Shown: positions 1-8,372, numbered from the stretch's first letter. The stretch is DNA of 64,000 bases from Streptomyces endocoffeicus (GCF_016741935.1 NZ_JAERRG010000021.1:62001-126000); one strand, 5' to 3'. Numbers and translations are program-made. The notes: a model not told the origin generated them from the sequence alone.

Positions 1-101
1 GGCTCGCCGAACGGGTCCGTCTCGACGGCGGCACCCTCGACCACACCGCCACCGACGGCACCTTCACGCTGCGCGCCCGGCTACCGTGGCCCGCGAGGTG
101 A
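1..101 (+). CDS. Sensor histidine kinase, C-terminal end only
   Basis: The open frame that begins at base 3 and stops with TGA at 99-101 reads as the end of a HATPase_c domain: an A-E-R-V-x-L-x-G-G-T-L stretch, then F-T-L-R-A-R-L-P. This is how NarL-partner kinases of the HisKA_3 type usually finish. The rest lies outside the window. The response regulator starts four bases downstream, so the two form a two-component operon. The family is inferred from about 32 residues plus context; the signal sensed cannot be told. Confidence 0.75.
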   Translation, partial: LAERVRLDGGTLDHTATDGTFTLRARLPWPAR

Positions 102-105
102 CGCC

Positions 106-759
106 ATGATCCGAGTGCTGCTGGCCGACGACGACCCCCTGGTGCGGACCGGGCTGAAGATGATGCTGCGCGGGGCGGACGGTATCGAGGTCGTGGGGGA
201 GGCGGCGGATGGCGCCGAGGTGGCCGCCGCCGTCCGTGAACACGCGCCCGACGTGGTCCTCATGGACATCCGGATGCCGGTCATGGACGGCCTCGCGGCC
301 ACCCGCGAACTCACCCGGCGCGGTGCCCAGGCACCCCAGGTGATCGTGCTGACCACCTTCGACGAGCACGGCCTGGTGCTGGAGGCGATGCGCGCCGGTG
401 CCGCCGGGTACCTCGTCAAACACGCCGTGCCCGAGGAAATCGTCGAGGCGGTACGGCGGGCCGCCCGCGGCGAGCCCGCGCTGTCGCCGTCCGCCGCGCG
501 CGCCCTCATCCGGCACGCGGCGGGCGGACCGGACGACCGCGCCGAACACGCCCGGCAGCGGCTGGCGTCGCTCACCGAACGCGAGCGCGAGGTGGCCGAG
601 GCGGTCGCCGAAGGCCTGTCCAACACCGACATCGGCACCCGCCTGCACCTTTCCCTCGGCACGGTCAAGGCCCACCTCTCCAGCGCCCTGGCCAAACTGG
701 ACCTGGACAACCGCGTCCAGCTCGCCCTCCTCACCCACGACGCCCATCCGCGACCCTGA
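106..759 (+). CDS. NarL/FixJ-family response regulator
   Basis: 217 aa. The N-terminal receiver domain (about residues 1-120) has the acidic pocket D-D-D near residue 10, the phospho-acceptor Asp in V-L-M-D-I-R-M-P (about residue 54), the switch Thr in V-L-T-T-F and the conserved Lys in Y-L-V-K. The C-terminal LuxR helix-turn-helix (about 150-215) starts L-T-E-R-E-R-E-V and contains the G-L-S-N-x-D-I-G motif. The length is normal for the family. It lies four bases after the kinase, so it is probably translationally coupled to it and controlled by its phosphorylation. Target genes are unknown. Confidence 0.95.
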   Translation: MIRVLLADDDPLVRTGLKMMLRGADGIEVVGEAADGAEVAAAVREHAPDVVLMDIRMPVMDGLAATRELTRRGAQAPQVIVLTTFDEHGLVLEAMRAGAAGYLVKHAVPEEIVEAVRRAARGEPALSPSAARALIRHAAGGPDDRAEHARQRLASLTEREREVAEAVAEGLSNTDIGTRLHLSLGTVKAHLSSALAKLDLDNRVQLALLTHDAHPRP

Positions 760-933
760 CCGTGAAGTTGGCTGTTTCTCTTCTGCCGCGGTCGCTCGCC
801 GGTGAATCACAGCGGGAAACGTCAGTCGTGCTCAAGCCCCGCCGCTTGTATGGGAGTTGTGCCATCGAGATCAAATCACTGCTTTAATTGGGTAGCTGAT
901 CTTGAGCCCCGGCCCCTCGGAAAGGCAGCCTTG
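760..933 (+). promoter_or_regulatory. Leader region with nested inverted repeats before a small unknown gene
   Basis: This 174-base stretch is more A+T rich than its surroundings around 865-905. It holds GCTCAAG at 830-836 facing CTTGAGC at 901-907, and AGATCA at 868-873 facing TGATCT at 897-902. The two pairs share bases 901-902, so they could be alternative folds. The small gene starts at 934, just downstream. A promoter and structured 5' leader is an inference; no tRNA or known riboswitch fold is recognisable. Confidence 0.3.
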
Positions 934-1305
934 ATGTCCCCGGTCCTCTACTCGTCCCGCTCCCGTTCCGAGGTCCCGTTCGAGGCTGCCGACGCCGGTG
1001 TTCTCCGCGTCATGTCCAACTCCCGCACCCCGGTGTTCTGCACCGTGCGCGCGAGTGGACGACGCCGGTACGGCTACTGGCAGCCGTACGACTCCGTCAC
1101 CAAGAGGGGCGGCTGCTACGTCGCGCTGCCCACCCCCGTATGCGACAGGCTGTACTCCCAGGGGCGGATCACTCTGGGTGAGCCCCTGGTGGATCCGGCC
1201 AAGACCACATACCGCGTGTGGCCCGCTCATGGCCCGGTCGCACCGGTACGCATCCCGGCGGCGCCCCTGCCCGCGATGGCGGTGGCACAGGTGCTCGCCG
1301 CGTGA
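934..1305 (+). CDS. Hypothetical small basic protein
   Basis: 123 aa from ATG at 934. I do not recognise the family. The protein is soluble-looking, rich in Arg, Ser, Val and Pro, with no signal peptide, membrane segment or repeats. A central part (about residues 25-75) alternates hydrophobic and basic or aromatic residues, suggesting a small beta-rich domain: R-R-R-Y-G-Y-W followed later by G-G-C-Y-V-A-L. Third positions are G/C rich as in neighbouring genes, which supports it being real. The start was chosen over an in-frame GTG at 802 because the upstream stretch has atypical, A/T-richer codons. It stands alone, with the opposite-strand fragment at 1346 downstream. Confidence 0.6.
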   Translation: MSPVLYSSRSRSEVPFEAADAGVLRVMSNSRTPVFCTVRASGRRRYGYWQPYDSVTKRGGCYVALPTPVCDRLYSQGRITLGEPLVDPAKTTYRVWPAHGPVAPVRIPAAPLPAMAVAQVLAA

Positions 1306-1345
1306 TGTGTTCTCCGGTCTCCGAGTAGTCGGCGGGTGCTCCTGC

Positions 1346-1672
1346 TCAGGGACGCGGAGCGGTCTTCGGCCGGTCGGTTTCCGGGTCATGGGGGAAGGAG
1401 TGGTGCTCGTGTGCCACCACCCAGCGTCCCTCCTCCTTGCGCAGACCCAGCGTGAGGCGCAGCCGGACCTCAGGCCGATCGGCCAGCTCCTCCTCGGTGC
1501 CGCAGCGCAGTAGCGCGAAGGCGAAGGCGGCGTCCTCGCCCGCCGTGATCTCGAGCTCCTCGATCTCGAAGCAGGCGCCCTGTGCCTGCCAGGCGAAGAA
1601 CGGCGGCCAGACCTCCTGATACGCGGCGAGGCCCCGCACGCCCTGGTACGGCGGCGGCACGTCGAACATCAC
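1346..1672 (-). pseudogene. SnoaL/NTF2-like protein, N-terminally truncated
   Basis: 108 residues match the C-terminal three quarters of a SnoaL-like (ketosteroid isomerase-type) protein: D-V-P-P-P-Y-x-G-V-R-G, W-P-P-F-F-A-W, then E-I-T-A-G-E-D-A-A-F-A and W-V-V-A-H-E-H-H-S-F. The family-like frame can be read further upstream, to about 1720, through A-D-H-T-D-D-I-V, but it meets an in-frame TGA without a normal ATG. The expected first helix, about 35-45 residues, is missing. A short ATG frame begins at 1753 and stops at 1709, hinting at a frameshift or partial deletion. It may still be translated from the GTG-ATG pair at 1675/1672. It sits downstream of the MaoC operon on the same strand. 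Confidence 0.6.
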
Positions 1673-1827
1673 GATGTCGTCGGTGTGGTCGGCCGTGACC
1701 TCGCTCAGGGCGCCTCGCCGCTGTCACGCCGGAGCGCCGGGGGAGCCATGGCTGTGCTCCTCCCCTCCGTCCTTGTACAGACCGGCGCCGGGCAGGGAAC
1801 TCATCGCGGGTACCGCGACAGGTCGCA

Positions 1828-2283
1828 TCAGACGTAGAAGCGGGACAGACTCCGCACCACCGCCGCGGGCTTCGTGCCGCCTTCCACCTCGATCGTGCCG
1901 TCGACGGTGATCTGGACGCCGCCGGGCACGTCCTCGACCGAGGTGAGCCGGGCCGCGAGCCGTATGCGGGATCCGGCCTTCACCGGTGCGGGGAAGCGCA
2001 CCTTGTCCAGGCCGTAGTTCACCTTGGTGGTCACACCCCGTACGTCCAGCAGTTGGGTGACGAGCGGGATGAACAGGGACAGTGTGAGGTAGCCGTGCGC
2101 GATCGGCGCGCCGAAGGGGCCCTGGGCCGCTCGCTCCGGGTCGGTGTGGATCCACTGGTGGTCGTCGGTGGCATCGGCGAAGGTGTCGACGCGGTCCTGG
2201 GTGACCTCGATCCACTCGCTGGTGCCGAGGTCCGAGTCGGCGAGCTTCTTCAGTTCGTCCAGGCCGTTGACGGTGATGCTCAT
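1828..2283 (-). CDS. MaoC-like (R)-enoyl-CoA hydratase
   Basis: 151 aa, a full-length single hot-dog domain. The hydratase signature is clear: D-D-H-Q-W-I-H-T-D-P-E-R-A followed by G-P-F-G-x-P-I-A-H-G-Y. The Asp and His of the first part are the catalytic pair in the family. The likely reaction is hydration of a trans-2-enoyl-CoA. Its ATG overlaps the stop of the acyl-CoA synthetase gene by four bases, so the two are coupled. With the synthetase and SDR of the operon it would give activation, hydration and dehydrogenation of an organic acid. The actual substrate is not readable from sequence. Confidence 0.9.
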   Translation of the reverse strand: MSITVNGLDELKKLADSDLGTSEWIEVTQDRVDTFADATDDHQWIHTDPERAAQGPFGAPIAHGYLTLSLFIPLVTQLLDVRGVTTKVNYGLDKVRFPAPVKAGSRIRLAARLTSVEDVPGGVQITVDGTIEVEGGTKPAAVVRSLSRFYV

Positions 2284-3806
2284 GAATCGGCTTCCTGTTC
2301 AGGGGTGGGGGTGCCGTAGCGGTCGCGCACCCGGGACTTGAGGAGCTTCCCGGAGGCGGTGCGCGGAAGTTCGTCCGCGACCACCACCGACTTGGGGATC
2401 TTGTACTTGGCGAGCCGCCCGGACAGTGATGCCAGCACCTGCTCCGGGTCGAGTCCGGTGCCCGCCGCCGGGACGACGACCGCCCGGGGCACCTCGCCCC
2501 ATGTGTCGTCCGGGACACCGATCACCGCGCACTCGGCGATGCCCGGGTGGGCGAGCAGGAGGTCCTCGATCTCGGCGGGATAGACGTTCTCGCCGCCGGA
2601 GATGATCATGTCCTTGATCCGGTCGACGATGTACACATAACCGTCTTCGTCGACCCGGGCCGCGTCCCCGCTGCGGAACCAGCCGCCCGCGAACGCGGCC
2701 TCCGTCTCCTCGGGCAGACCCCAGTAGCCGGACATCACATGCGGTCCGCGCACCACCACTTCGCCGGTCTCGCCGGTGCCGACCGGGGTGAGGTCGGGCC
2801 GTACGACCCGTACGTCGCTGAAGAAGTGCGGTACGCCCGCCGAGCCCGCCTTGTCGGCGGCGTGCTCGGCGTCCAGGAAGAGGGTGCCGGGCGCGGCCTC
2901 GGTCATGCCGTAGCCCTGGAGGAAGGTGAGCCCGCGCTCCTGGTAGGTGGCGATGAGCGGTGTCGGCACGGGTGATCCGCCGCAGGTGAGGATGCGGAGC
3001 GAGGACAGATCGGCGTTCGCCCAGCGAGGATGCCGGGCCACCTGGCCGAACATCGTCGGCACTCCGAACATGAAGGTGATGCGATGCCGTTCGATCAGAT
3101 CGAGGGTCGTTCCGGGGTCGAAGGCCTCCACCAGGACGCAGGTGCCGCCCTTGAGCAGCACCGGCAGGGTGATCATGTTCAGCCCGGCGGTGTGGAACAG
3201 CGGGGCGGACACCAGGGCGCGCTCGTCGGCGTACAGGTCGTGGTCGACCAGCACATTGACGGCGTTCCAGATGATGTTGGAGTGGGTGAGCATCGCGCCC
3301 TTGGGACGGCCGGTCGTCCCCGAGGTGTACATGATGAGGCAGGTGTCGTCGGGGGAGACCGGTTCGTCGATCGGCTCGGTCGGCGCCGCTGCCAGGGTCT
3401 GTTCGTACGCGTCGCCGATCTCGACGCGGATCCGTACATCGGTGCCGGCCGGCAGTCCGCCGACGAGTCCGGCGTGTGCGGCGCCGTGGATGAGGGCCTT
3501 GGCGCCGGAGTCGGCGAGCTGGTAGGCGATCTCGGGGCCGGTGAGCCGGGTGTTGAGGGGGACGAAGACGGCGCCGAGGAGGCCGGCGGCGAACAGGGTC
3601 TCCAGATAGGCGGGGTGGTTGGGGCCGAGATGGGCGATGCGGTCGCCACGCCTGATGCCCCGGGCGCGCAGGGCATGGGCGAGGCGGGTGGTGCGGGTGT
3701 GCAGGGTGCGGTAGTCGATCGACCGCTCGCCGTGGATCAGGGCCGTGCGGTGCGGGGTCTTACGGGCCCGGCGTGCGGGCCACGACCCCAGTCCCTCGTT
3801 GCGCAT
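2280..3806 (-). CDS. AMP-dependent acyl-CoA synthetase/ligase (FadD-like)
   Basis: 508 aa, normal length for the ANL superfamily. It should activate a carboxylic acid to its CoA thioester through an acyl-adenylate. Motifs in order: P-loop-like Y-T-S-G-T-T-G-R-P-K-G (about residues 160-170), the aromatic substrate motif in L-Q-G-Y-G-M-T-E (about 300), G-W-F-R-S-G-D (about 380), the hinge D-R-I-K-D-M-I-I-S-G-G-E-N-V-Y-P (about 393-408) and the catalytic Lys near the C-terminus in R-T-A-S-G-K. It lies ten bases after the amidohydrolase gene and overlaps maoC. Fatty and aromatic acids are both possible substrates. Confidence 0.93.
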   Translation of the reverse strand: MRNEGLGSWPARRARKTPHRTALIHGERSIDYRTLHTRTTRLAHALRARGIRRGDRIAHLGPNHPAYLETLFAAGLLGAVFVPLNTRLTGPEIAYQLADSGAKALIHGAAHAGLVGGLPAGTDVRIRVEIGDAYEQTLAAAPTEPIDEPVSPDDTCLIMYTSGTTGRPKGAMLTHSNIIWNAVNVLVDHDLYADERALVSAPLFHTAGLNMITLPVLLKGGTCVLVEAFDPGTTLDLIERHRITFMFGVPTMFGQVARHPRWANADLSSLRILTCGGSPVPTPLIATYQERGLTFLQGYGMTEAAPGTLFLDAEHAADKAGSAGVPHFFSDVRVVRPDLTPVGTGETGEVVVRGPHVMSGYWGLPEETEAAFAGGWFRSGDAARVDEDGYVYIVDRIKDMIISGGENVYPAEIEDLLLAHPGIAECAVIGVPDDTWGEVPRAVVVPAAGTGLDPEQVLASLSGRLAKYKIPKSVVVADELPRTASGKLLKSRVRDRYGTPTPEQEADS

Positions 3807-3816
3807 CCGACACCCC

Positions 3817-4692
3817 TTACGGTTTCGTCAGCCCGAGCAGCCGGGCCGCGTTCTCCTTGAGGATCTTCGGCTTGACCGCCTCCTTGATGGAGAGCTTGTC
3901 GAAGTCGGCCAGCCATCGGTCCGGGGTGAGCACCGGGAAGTCCGAACCGAACAGGACCTTGTCCTTCAGCAGCGTGTTGGCGTACTGCACAAGCTGCGGC
4001 GGGAAGTACTTCGGCGACCAGCCGGACAGGTCGATATGCACGCCGGGCTTGTGGGTCGCCACCGCCAGTGCCTCGTCCTGCCAGGGGAACGACGGATGCG
4101 CCAGGATGATCTTCAGATGCGGGAAGTCGGCGGCCACGTCGTCCACATGGAGCGGGTTGGAATACTTCAGCCGGATGCCGCCCCCGCCGGGCACACCGGC
4201 GCCGATGCCGGTCTGGCCGGTGTGGAAGAGAGCGATGGTGCCGGTCTCCTCGATCACCTCGTACAGGCCGTACGCCACCGAGCGGTCGTTGGGGAAGAAG
4301 CCCTGGATGCTGGGGTGGAACTTGAAGCCCTTCACGCCGTACTCCTCGACCAGCCGCCGGGCCCGCTTGACGCCCGCCTTCCCCCGGAAGGGGTCGATGG
4401 AGGCGAAGGGGATGAGGACGTCCGGGTTGGCGGCGGCGGCCTCGGCGACCTCCTCGTTCGGGACGGGCTCGGTGCCGGTGGCGGATTCGGCGTCCACCGT
4501 GAAGATGACGGCGGCCATCCGCCGCTCGCGGTAGTAGGCGGCCGTCTCCTCGAGGGTGGGCTTCCGTTTGCCCTCGACCTTGAAGTAGGCGGAGGAGGCG
4601 TCGTGCAGATCGTCGTCCAGGGAGGAGTGGCCCTTGGAGGACACCTCCGCATGGGTGTGGACGTCGATGGCGACCAGATTCCGGAGGTCCAT
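3817..4692 (-). CDS. Amidohydrolase-superfamily protein, ACMSD/resorcylate decarboxylase-like
   Basis: 291 aa from the ATG at 4692. It has the TIM-barrel metal ligands of the Amidohydro_2 group: the first-strand D-V-H-T-H (about residues 10-14), K-F-H-P-S, L-F-H-T-G, I-L-A-H-P-S and a final G-S-D-F-P. Members of this group are mostly decarboxylases or hydrolases of aromatic or dicarboxylic acids, such as ACMSD and gamma-resorcylate decarboxylase. The start codon overlaps the SDR stop by one base (TGATG), which fixes this start rather than an in-frame extension into the SDR gene. Its place between a CoA ligase and a dehydrogenase suggests a ring or side-chain processing step. Confidence 0.82.
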   Translation of the reverse strand: MDLRNLVAIDVHTHAEVSSKGHSSLDDDLHDASSAYFKVEGKRKPTLEETAAYYRERRMAAVIFTVDAESATGTEPVPNEEVAEAAAANPDVLIPFASIDPFRGKAGVKRARRLVEEYGVKGFKFHPSIQGFFPNDRSVAYGLYEVIEETGTIALFHTGQTGIGAGVPGGGGIRLKYSNPLHVDDVAADFPHLKIILAHPSFPWQDEALAVATHKPGVHIDLSGWSPKYFPPQLVQYANTLLKDKVLFGSDFPVLTPDRWLADFDKLSIKEAVKPKILKENAARLLGLTKP

Positions 4693-5609
4693 CACGCCTC
4701 CGGGGTCTTCGGCGCGGGGATGCCCACCGTCTGCGGCTCGGCGCCGACCGATGTGGACCAGGCGTCGGCGAGGGCCTCGGAGGTCCAGCCGCCGTCGGCG
4801 TAGGCGGTCCGGATCTCCTGCGGATGCGACCAGAGCGCCACCTTGTCGCCGCCGATGCCGACGCACTGGCCGGTGATGCCGCGGGCGGCGTCGGAGGCCA
4901 GGAAGGGGACGAGGGCGGCGCAGTCCTCCGGGGTGCCGAACCCCTCGCCCTTGCGCAGGAAGTCCGGCAGCGGTTCGCCGTTCCTCAGGGCCTCGACATA
5001 CGGGGCGAAGGCGGGAATGGTCTCGGTCATCGCGGTGGCGGCGACCGGCACGACCGCGTTGACGGTGATGTTGGCGCGGGACAGTTCCATGGACCAGGTG
5101 CGGGCCATGGCGGCGATCCCGGCCTTGGCGGCGGCGTAGTTGGTCTGGCCGAAGTTGCCGCGCTGCCCGGCCGGGGAGCCGACGAGGACGAGTGTGCCGC
5201 CTTCGCCCTGCTCGCGCATGCGCACGGCGGCGGCGCGGGCGCAGGTGAAGGTGGCTCGCAGATGGGTGGTGATGACCGCGTCGAAGTCCTCGTCGGTCAT
5301 CTTCCAGAGCACCTTGTCGCGCAGGATGCCCGCGTTGGTGACCAGGACGTCGAGCCGGCCGAACTCCTCGACGGCACGGCTCACCAGCCGGTCGGCGGCC
5401 TCCGCGGAGCCGACCGGGACCACCTCGGCCACGGCGGTGCCACCTGCCTCGGCGATGGACGTGACGGCCTGTTCGGCCACGGCTTCGTCGATGTCGTTGA
5501 CGACCACGGACGCGCCGTGGGCGGCGAGGGCGTGTGCGTAGGCGAGGCCGAGGCCCCGGCCGCTACCGGTGACGACGGCGGCCTTGCCGGTCAGATCGAT
5601 GGTGGGCAC
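4692..5609 (-). CDS. SDR oxidoreductase, 3-hydroxyacyl-CoA dehydrogenase-like
   Basis: 305 aa. The N-terminal Rossmann motif is T-G-S-G-R-G-L-G (about residues 14-21), followed by N-D-I-D, the N-A-G motif, catalytic Ser in V-G-S-P-A-G, and Y-A-A-A-K. The N-A-G-I-L-R-D-K stretch and I-T-V-N-A-V-V-P resemble the dehydrogenase half of MFE-2 proteins, so oxidation of a (R)-3-hydroxyacyl-CoA is the best guess. The GTG at 5609 is preferred over an ATG 18 bases upstream because GAAGGG lies about seven bases before the GTG. It is the first gene of the operon and faces the marR gene. Confidence 0.87.
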   Translation of the reverse strand: MPTIDLTGKAAVVTGSGRGLGLAYAHALAAHGASVVVNDIDEAVAEQAVTSIAEAGGTAVAEVVPVGSAEAADRLVSRAVEEFGRLDVLVTNAGILRDKVLWKMTDEDFDAVITTHLRATFTCARAAAVRMREQGEGGTLVLVGSPAGQRGNFGQTNYAAAKAGIAAMARTWSMELSRANITVNAVVPVAATAMTETIPAFAPYVEALRNGEPLPDFLRKGEGFGTPEDCAALVPFLASDAARGITGQCVGIGGDKVALWSHPQEIRTAYADGGWTSEALADAWSTSVGAEPQTVGIPAPKTPEA

Positions 5610-5690
5610 GAGCGGGTCCCTTCGCATGGGTGCGCCTGTCCGGCGCGGGGTGCGGCGGCGAGATCGAAGCTAAGCGCAATAATTGGTGTC

Positions 5691-5706
5691 GTCAACAGTT
5701 GTTGTC
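5691..5706. promoter_or_regulatory. Candidate MarR operator
   Basis: GTCAACAGTTGTTGTC is an imperfect 16-base palindrome (6 of 8 pairs match) with a perfect CAACA-GT-TGTTG core. It lies in the 112-base divergent gap, 82 bases before the SDR start and 16 before marR. The position and size fit a MarR dimer site that would control both directions. The link to this MarR is inferred. Confidence 0.5.
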
Positions 5707-5721
5707 CACCTCGGGTGCGTC

Positions 5722-6282
5722 ATGCTGGACTCTGCACACGAGACCCACCCCTCCGGAGGGAGCCGAGACCGGCGCCCCGGGGCCGAGACCAGGGAGCCCG
5801 CCATCGCCCGCCGGCACACCGACACCCCGCCCCCCATCGACGCGGACGAACCGTGGATGCGGGGGCTGCACGCGGACACGGGCTATCTGCTGTACCGCCT
5901 CGGTCTGCGCTCCGGCCAGCTGTTCAACACCTTCCTCCAGGAGTCGGGGCTGCGGCTGCGGCACTACGCCGTGCTGCGCTACCTCGCCACCTGTGAGGGC
6001 GCTTTGCAGCGAGAACTGAGCGCCCGGCTCGGCTATGACCCGAGCGCGATCGTCGGCCTGGTGGACGACCTGGAGAAACTGGGCTTCGCCGAACGCCGCC
6101 CCGCCCCCGACGACCGCCGCAGCCGCATCGTCGTTCTCACCGAGGACGGGCGTGCGTTCCTCCGCGACACGGATCAGGCGGGCCGGCGGGTGACCGACGA
6201 ACTGCTCACCCCGCTCGCCCCCGCCGAACGGGAGACGCTGCACACGCTCCTGGTGCGCGTCGCGGGGAACGGGCTCACCTGA
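5722..6282 (+). CDS. MarR-family transcriptional regulator
   Basis: 186 aa from ATG at 5722. After about 45 disordered residues comes a MarR winged helix: R-H-Y-A-V-L-R-Y-L-A, then the recognition region L-S-A-R-L-G-Y-D-P-S-A-I-V-G-L-V-D-D-L-E and the wing A-P-D-D-R-R-S-R-I-V-V-L-T. The family senses small phenolic or acyl-type ligands. It is transcribed away from the SDR-amidohydrolase-CoA ligase-MaoC operon, so it is probably the ligand-released repressor of that operon, with the palindrome at 5691-5706 as site. The long N-terminal tail is unusual, and a later start is possible. Confidence 0.9.
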   Translation: MLDSAHETHPSGGSRDRRPGAETREPAIARRHTDTPPPIDADEPWMRGLHADTGYLLYRLGLRSGQLFNTFLQESGLRLRHYAVLRYLATCEGALQRELSARLGYDPSAIVGLVDDLEKLGFAERRPAPDDRRSRIVVLTEDGRAFLRDTDQAGRRVTDELLTPLAPAERETLHTLLVRVAGNGLT

Positions 6283-6345
6283 CGCCCCACTCGGGGGACG
6301 CCCGGCGACCACCGCCGGTCAACGCGACACCACCCGGCCCACGTT

Positions 6346-6375
6346 CCACCTCGGCACACGCCGCGACCGAGGTGG
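6346..6375. terminator. Hairpin between convergent genes
   Basis: CCACCTCGG at 6346-6354 pairs perfectly with CCGAGGTGG at 6367-6375 across a 12-base loop. It lies in the gap between the marR stop and the kinase stop. There is no T-run, as is common in high-G+C actinomycetes. It probably serves both directions. Confidence 0.55.
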
Positions 6376-6377
6376 CG

Positions 6378-7502
6378 TCAGTCGGTGCGAGCGGGGATGC
6401 GGAGGTTCACTTCGTAGCCGCCGACGGCCGTGGGCCCGGACTCGAAGGTGCCGCCCAGGAGTTCGGCCCGTTCCCTGAGGCCGACCAGGCCCTGCTGGGA
6501 ACCGGGAAGAGGCAGCGAGGGGCGGGTGGGTGGGGTGTTGGTGACGGTTATGCCGAAGGTGTCGCCGTCGTCGGCTCGCCAGAGCCGCACGGTCGCGGAG
6601 GCGCCCGGTGCGTGCTTTCGGACGTTGGTGAGGGCTTCCTGGACTGTGCGATAGGCGGTGCGCTGTGCGGTGGTATTGACCTCCGGTGGGAGTTCGCCGG
6701 TCAGTTCGGCCCGGATGCCGCTGGTCGTGACCAGCTTGTGCAGATCGGCGAGGGTGGGTTGAGGGGTGAGCTCGGTGGCCCGGCCCCCGGAGGCCCGCAG
6801 CAATGTGACCATGTGGCGCAATTCGTCGAGGGTGTCGACGCTGAGGGAACGGATGGTGCGGGCGCCCGCCTTGAACTCGGGGTCGGTGGCCGCTACTTGG
6901 AGGGCGCCGGCCTGTACGGCGATCAGGCTGACCTGATGGGAGACGACGTCGTGCATCTCGCGGGCGAGCTGGGCGCGTTCGCGGGCGAGGACGGCCTGGG
7001 AGTGCAGGAGGCGTTCGTGCTCGCGCGCTTCCTCGATCTCGACGAGTCGGCGGGCAAGGTCCCGGCGGGCCTGGACAAGCTGCCCCAGCAGGACGGGGGA
7101 GGCGGCGGTGGCGAGTGTGTAGAAGAAGTAGACCAGGGTCCATGCGCGGTCGTGTGCGGAGAGGTCGTCCAGCGGCCAGGGGACGGCGGAGGCGAGGGCG
7201 AACATGATGGCGCACACGATGAGCGGACGGCGGTCGCGGGAGCGCTCGGCCAGCGTGAACAGGGCGGCGAACGGGGCGAACACGATGTCCAGCATGAGGC
7301 TGGCGGGGAGGGTGAGCAGGAACACCGGGAGCGGGAAGCGCCGTCGCACGGCGAGCGCGGCGCAGGCGAGCGCGGCCAGGGCCTGTGCGACGCGGCTCGC
7401 GTCCTCCAGACTCAGCAGGACGTCCACGACGGCGACCGCGACGGCCACGGCGTCGACGACCGGATCGGGGATCCGCCCCCACCGTGCCCCGCGCGCGGTC
7501 AT
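6378..7502 (-). CDS. Sensor histidine kinase (HisKA_3 type)
   Basis: 374 aa. The N-terminal 150 residues hold four to five hydrophobic membrane segments with no large extracellular domain. The dimerisation and phosphoacceptor helix follows, R-E-M-H-D-V-V-S-H (phospho-His at about residue 180), then the HATPase_c domain with the N-box in E-A-L-T-N-V-R-K-H and the G-box G-L-V-G-L-R-E-R. This is the standard partner of NarL-type regulators. Its ATG overlaps the response regulator stop by four bases. The signal is unknown; an intramembrane-sensing kinase would fit the topology. Confidence 0.93.
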   Translation of the reverse strand: MTARGARWGRIPDPVVDAVAVAVAVVDVLLSLEDASRVAQALAALACAALAVRRRFPLPVFLLTLPASLMLDIVFAPFAALFTLAERSRDRRPLIVCAIMFALASAVPWPLDDLSAHDRAWTLVYFFYTLATAASPVLLGQLVQARRDLARRLVEIEEAREHERLLHSQAVLARERAQLAREMHDVVSHQVSLIAVQAGALQVAATDPEFKAGARTIRSLSVDTLDELRHMVTLLRASGGRATELTPQPTLADLHKLVTTSGIRAELTGELPPEVNTTAQRTAYRTVQEALTNVRKHAPGASATVRLWRADDGDTFGITVTNTPPTRPSLPLPGSQQGLVGLRERAELLGGTFESGPTAVGGYEVNLRIPARTD

Positions 7503-8173
7503 CGCCCGGACCCCGGGCGTCGCTGCCCTTCGCCGAGCAGTCCCGCCCGTTGCGCGAGCAGCGCCGCCTGCACTCTGCTGCCGACCCGCAGCTTGGTGAG
7601 GATCGCGCTGACGTAGTCCTTGACAGTGCTCGCGCTGAGGTGGATCCGCGTACCGATCTCGGTGTTGGACAACCCCTCCGCGATCAGCCTGAGCACCTCG
7701 CGCTCGCGCTCGGTGAGCCTGCTGAGGCGGGCGGCCTCCTCGTCGTCGACGGCCGTGGCGGCGGGGTGGCTCTGCCAGAAGGCGCGGGACGCCTTCGGTG
7801 ACAGCACGACCCCGCCCGCCGCCAGAGTGCGGACGAGCTGGGCGAGTTGGTCGGGCTCGGTGTCCTTGAGCAGGAATCCGGCCGCGCCCGAACGCAGCGC
7901 GGTGAGGATGTACTCGTCGGTGTCGAAGGTCGTCAGCATCGCCACCACCGGCGGTTCCGGAAGGGCGCGCAGCTTCCGCAGCACGGTCAGCCCGTCCACG
8001 TCCGGCATCCGGATGTCGAGGAGCACGACGCCCGGGGCTGTCCGCAGTACGGTGTCGACTGCCTCCGCGCCGGCTGTGGTCGCGACGACCTCGATGTCGT
8101 CGGCCGCGCTCAGAATGAGTTTGAAACCGGAGCGCACCAGCGCCTCGTCGTCCACCACCATGACCCGGATCAC
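7499..8173 (-). CDS. NarL/FixJ-family response regulator
   Basis: 224 aa from GTG at 8173, which places the start right before I-R-V-M-V-V-D-D-E as in family members. The receiver domain has D-D-E near residue 8-10, the phospho-acceptor in V-L-L-D-I-R-M-P, and the Lys in F-L-L-K-D. The LuxR domain begins L-T-E-R-E-R-E-V-L and has G-L-S-N-T-E-I-G. It forms an operon with the overlapping kinase gene. An in-frame ATG further upstream would add about 38 residues that do not look like receiver sequence. The divergent membrane-protein gene may be a target. Confidence 0.92.
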   Translation of the reverse strand: MIRVMVVDDEALVRSGFKLILSAADDIEVVATTAGAEAVDTVLRTAPGVVLLDIRMPDVDGLTVLRKLRALPEPPVVAMLTTFDTDEYILTALRSGAAGFLLKDTEPDQLAQLVRTLAAGGVVLSPKASRAFWQSHPAATAVDDEEAARLSRLTEREREVLRLIAEGLSNTEIGTRIHLSASTVKDYVSAILTKLRVGSRVQAALLAQRAGLLGEGQRRPGSGR

Positions 8174-8372
8174 GTGCGTCCCGTCTCGCCGTCCCTGCGT
8201 GTACGGCTCGGGCCGCACGTCGATGTCGATTGTCACCGTTGCGACCGTAGATCGGGACACCCGGACCGAGGAGGAACGGAGGGACATTCCCGCCAGTCGG
8301 GGGGAGGGCCCCAGCCGGATGGGGGGAGCCCGGGGCTCGTGGACGGGGTGGCGGCGACCACCGCCGTAGGGC

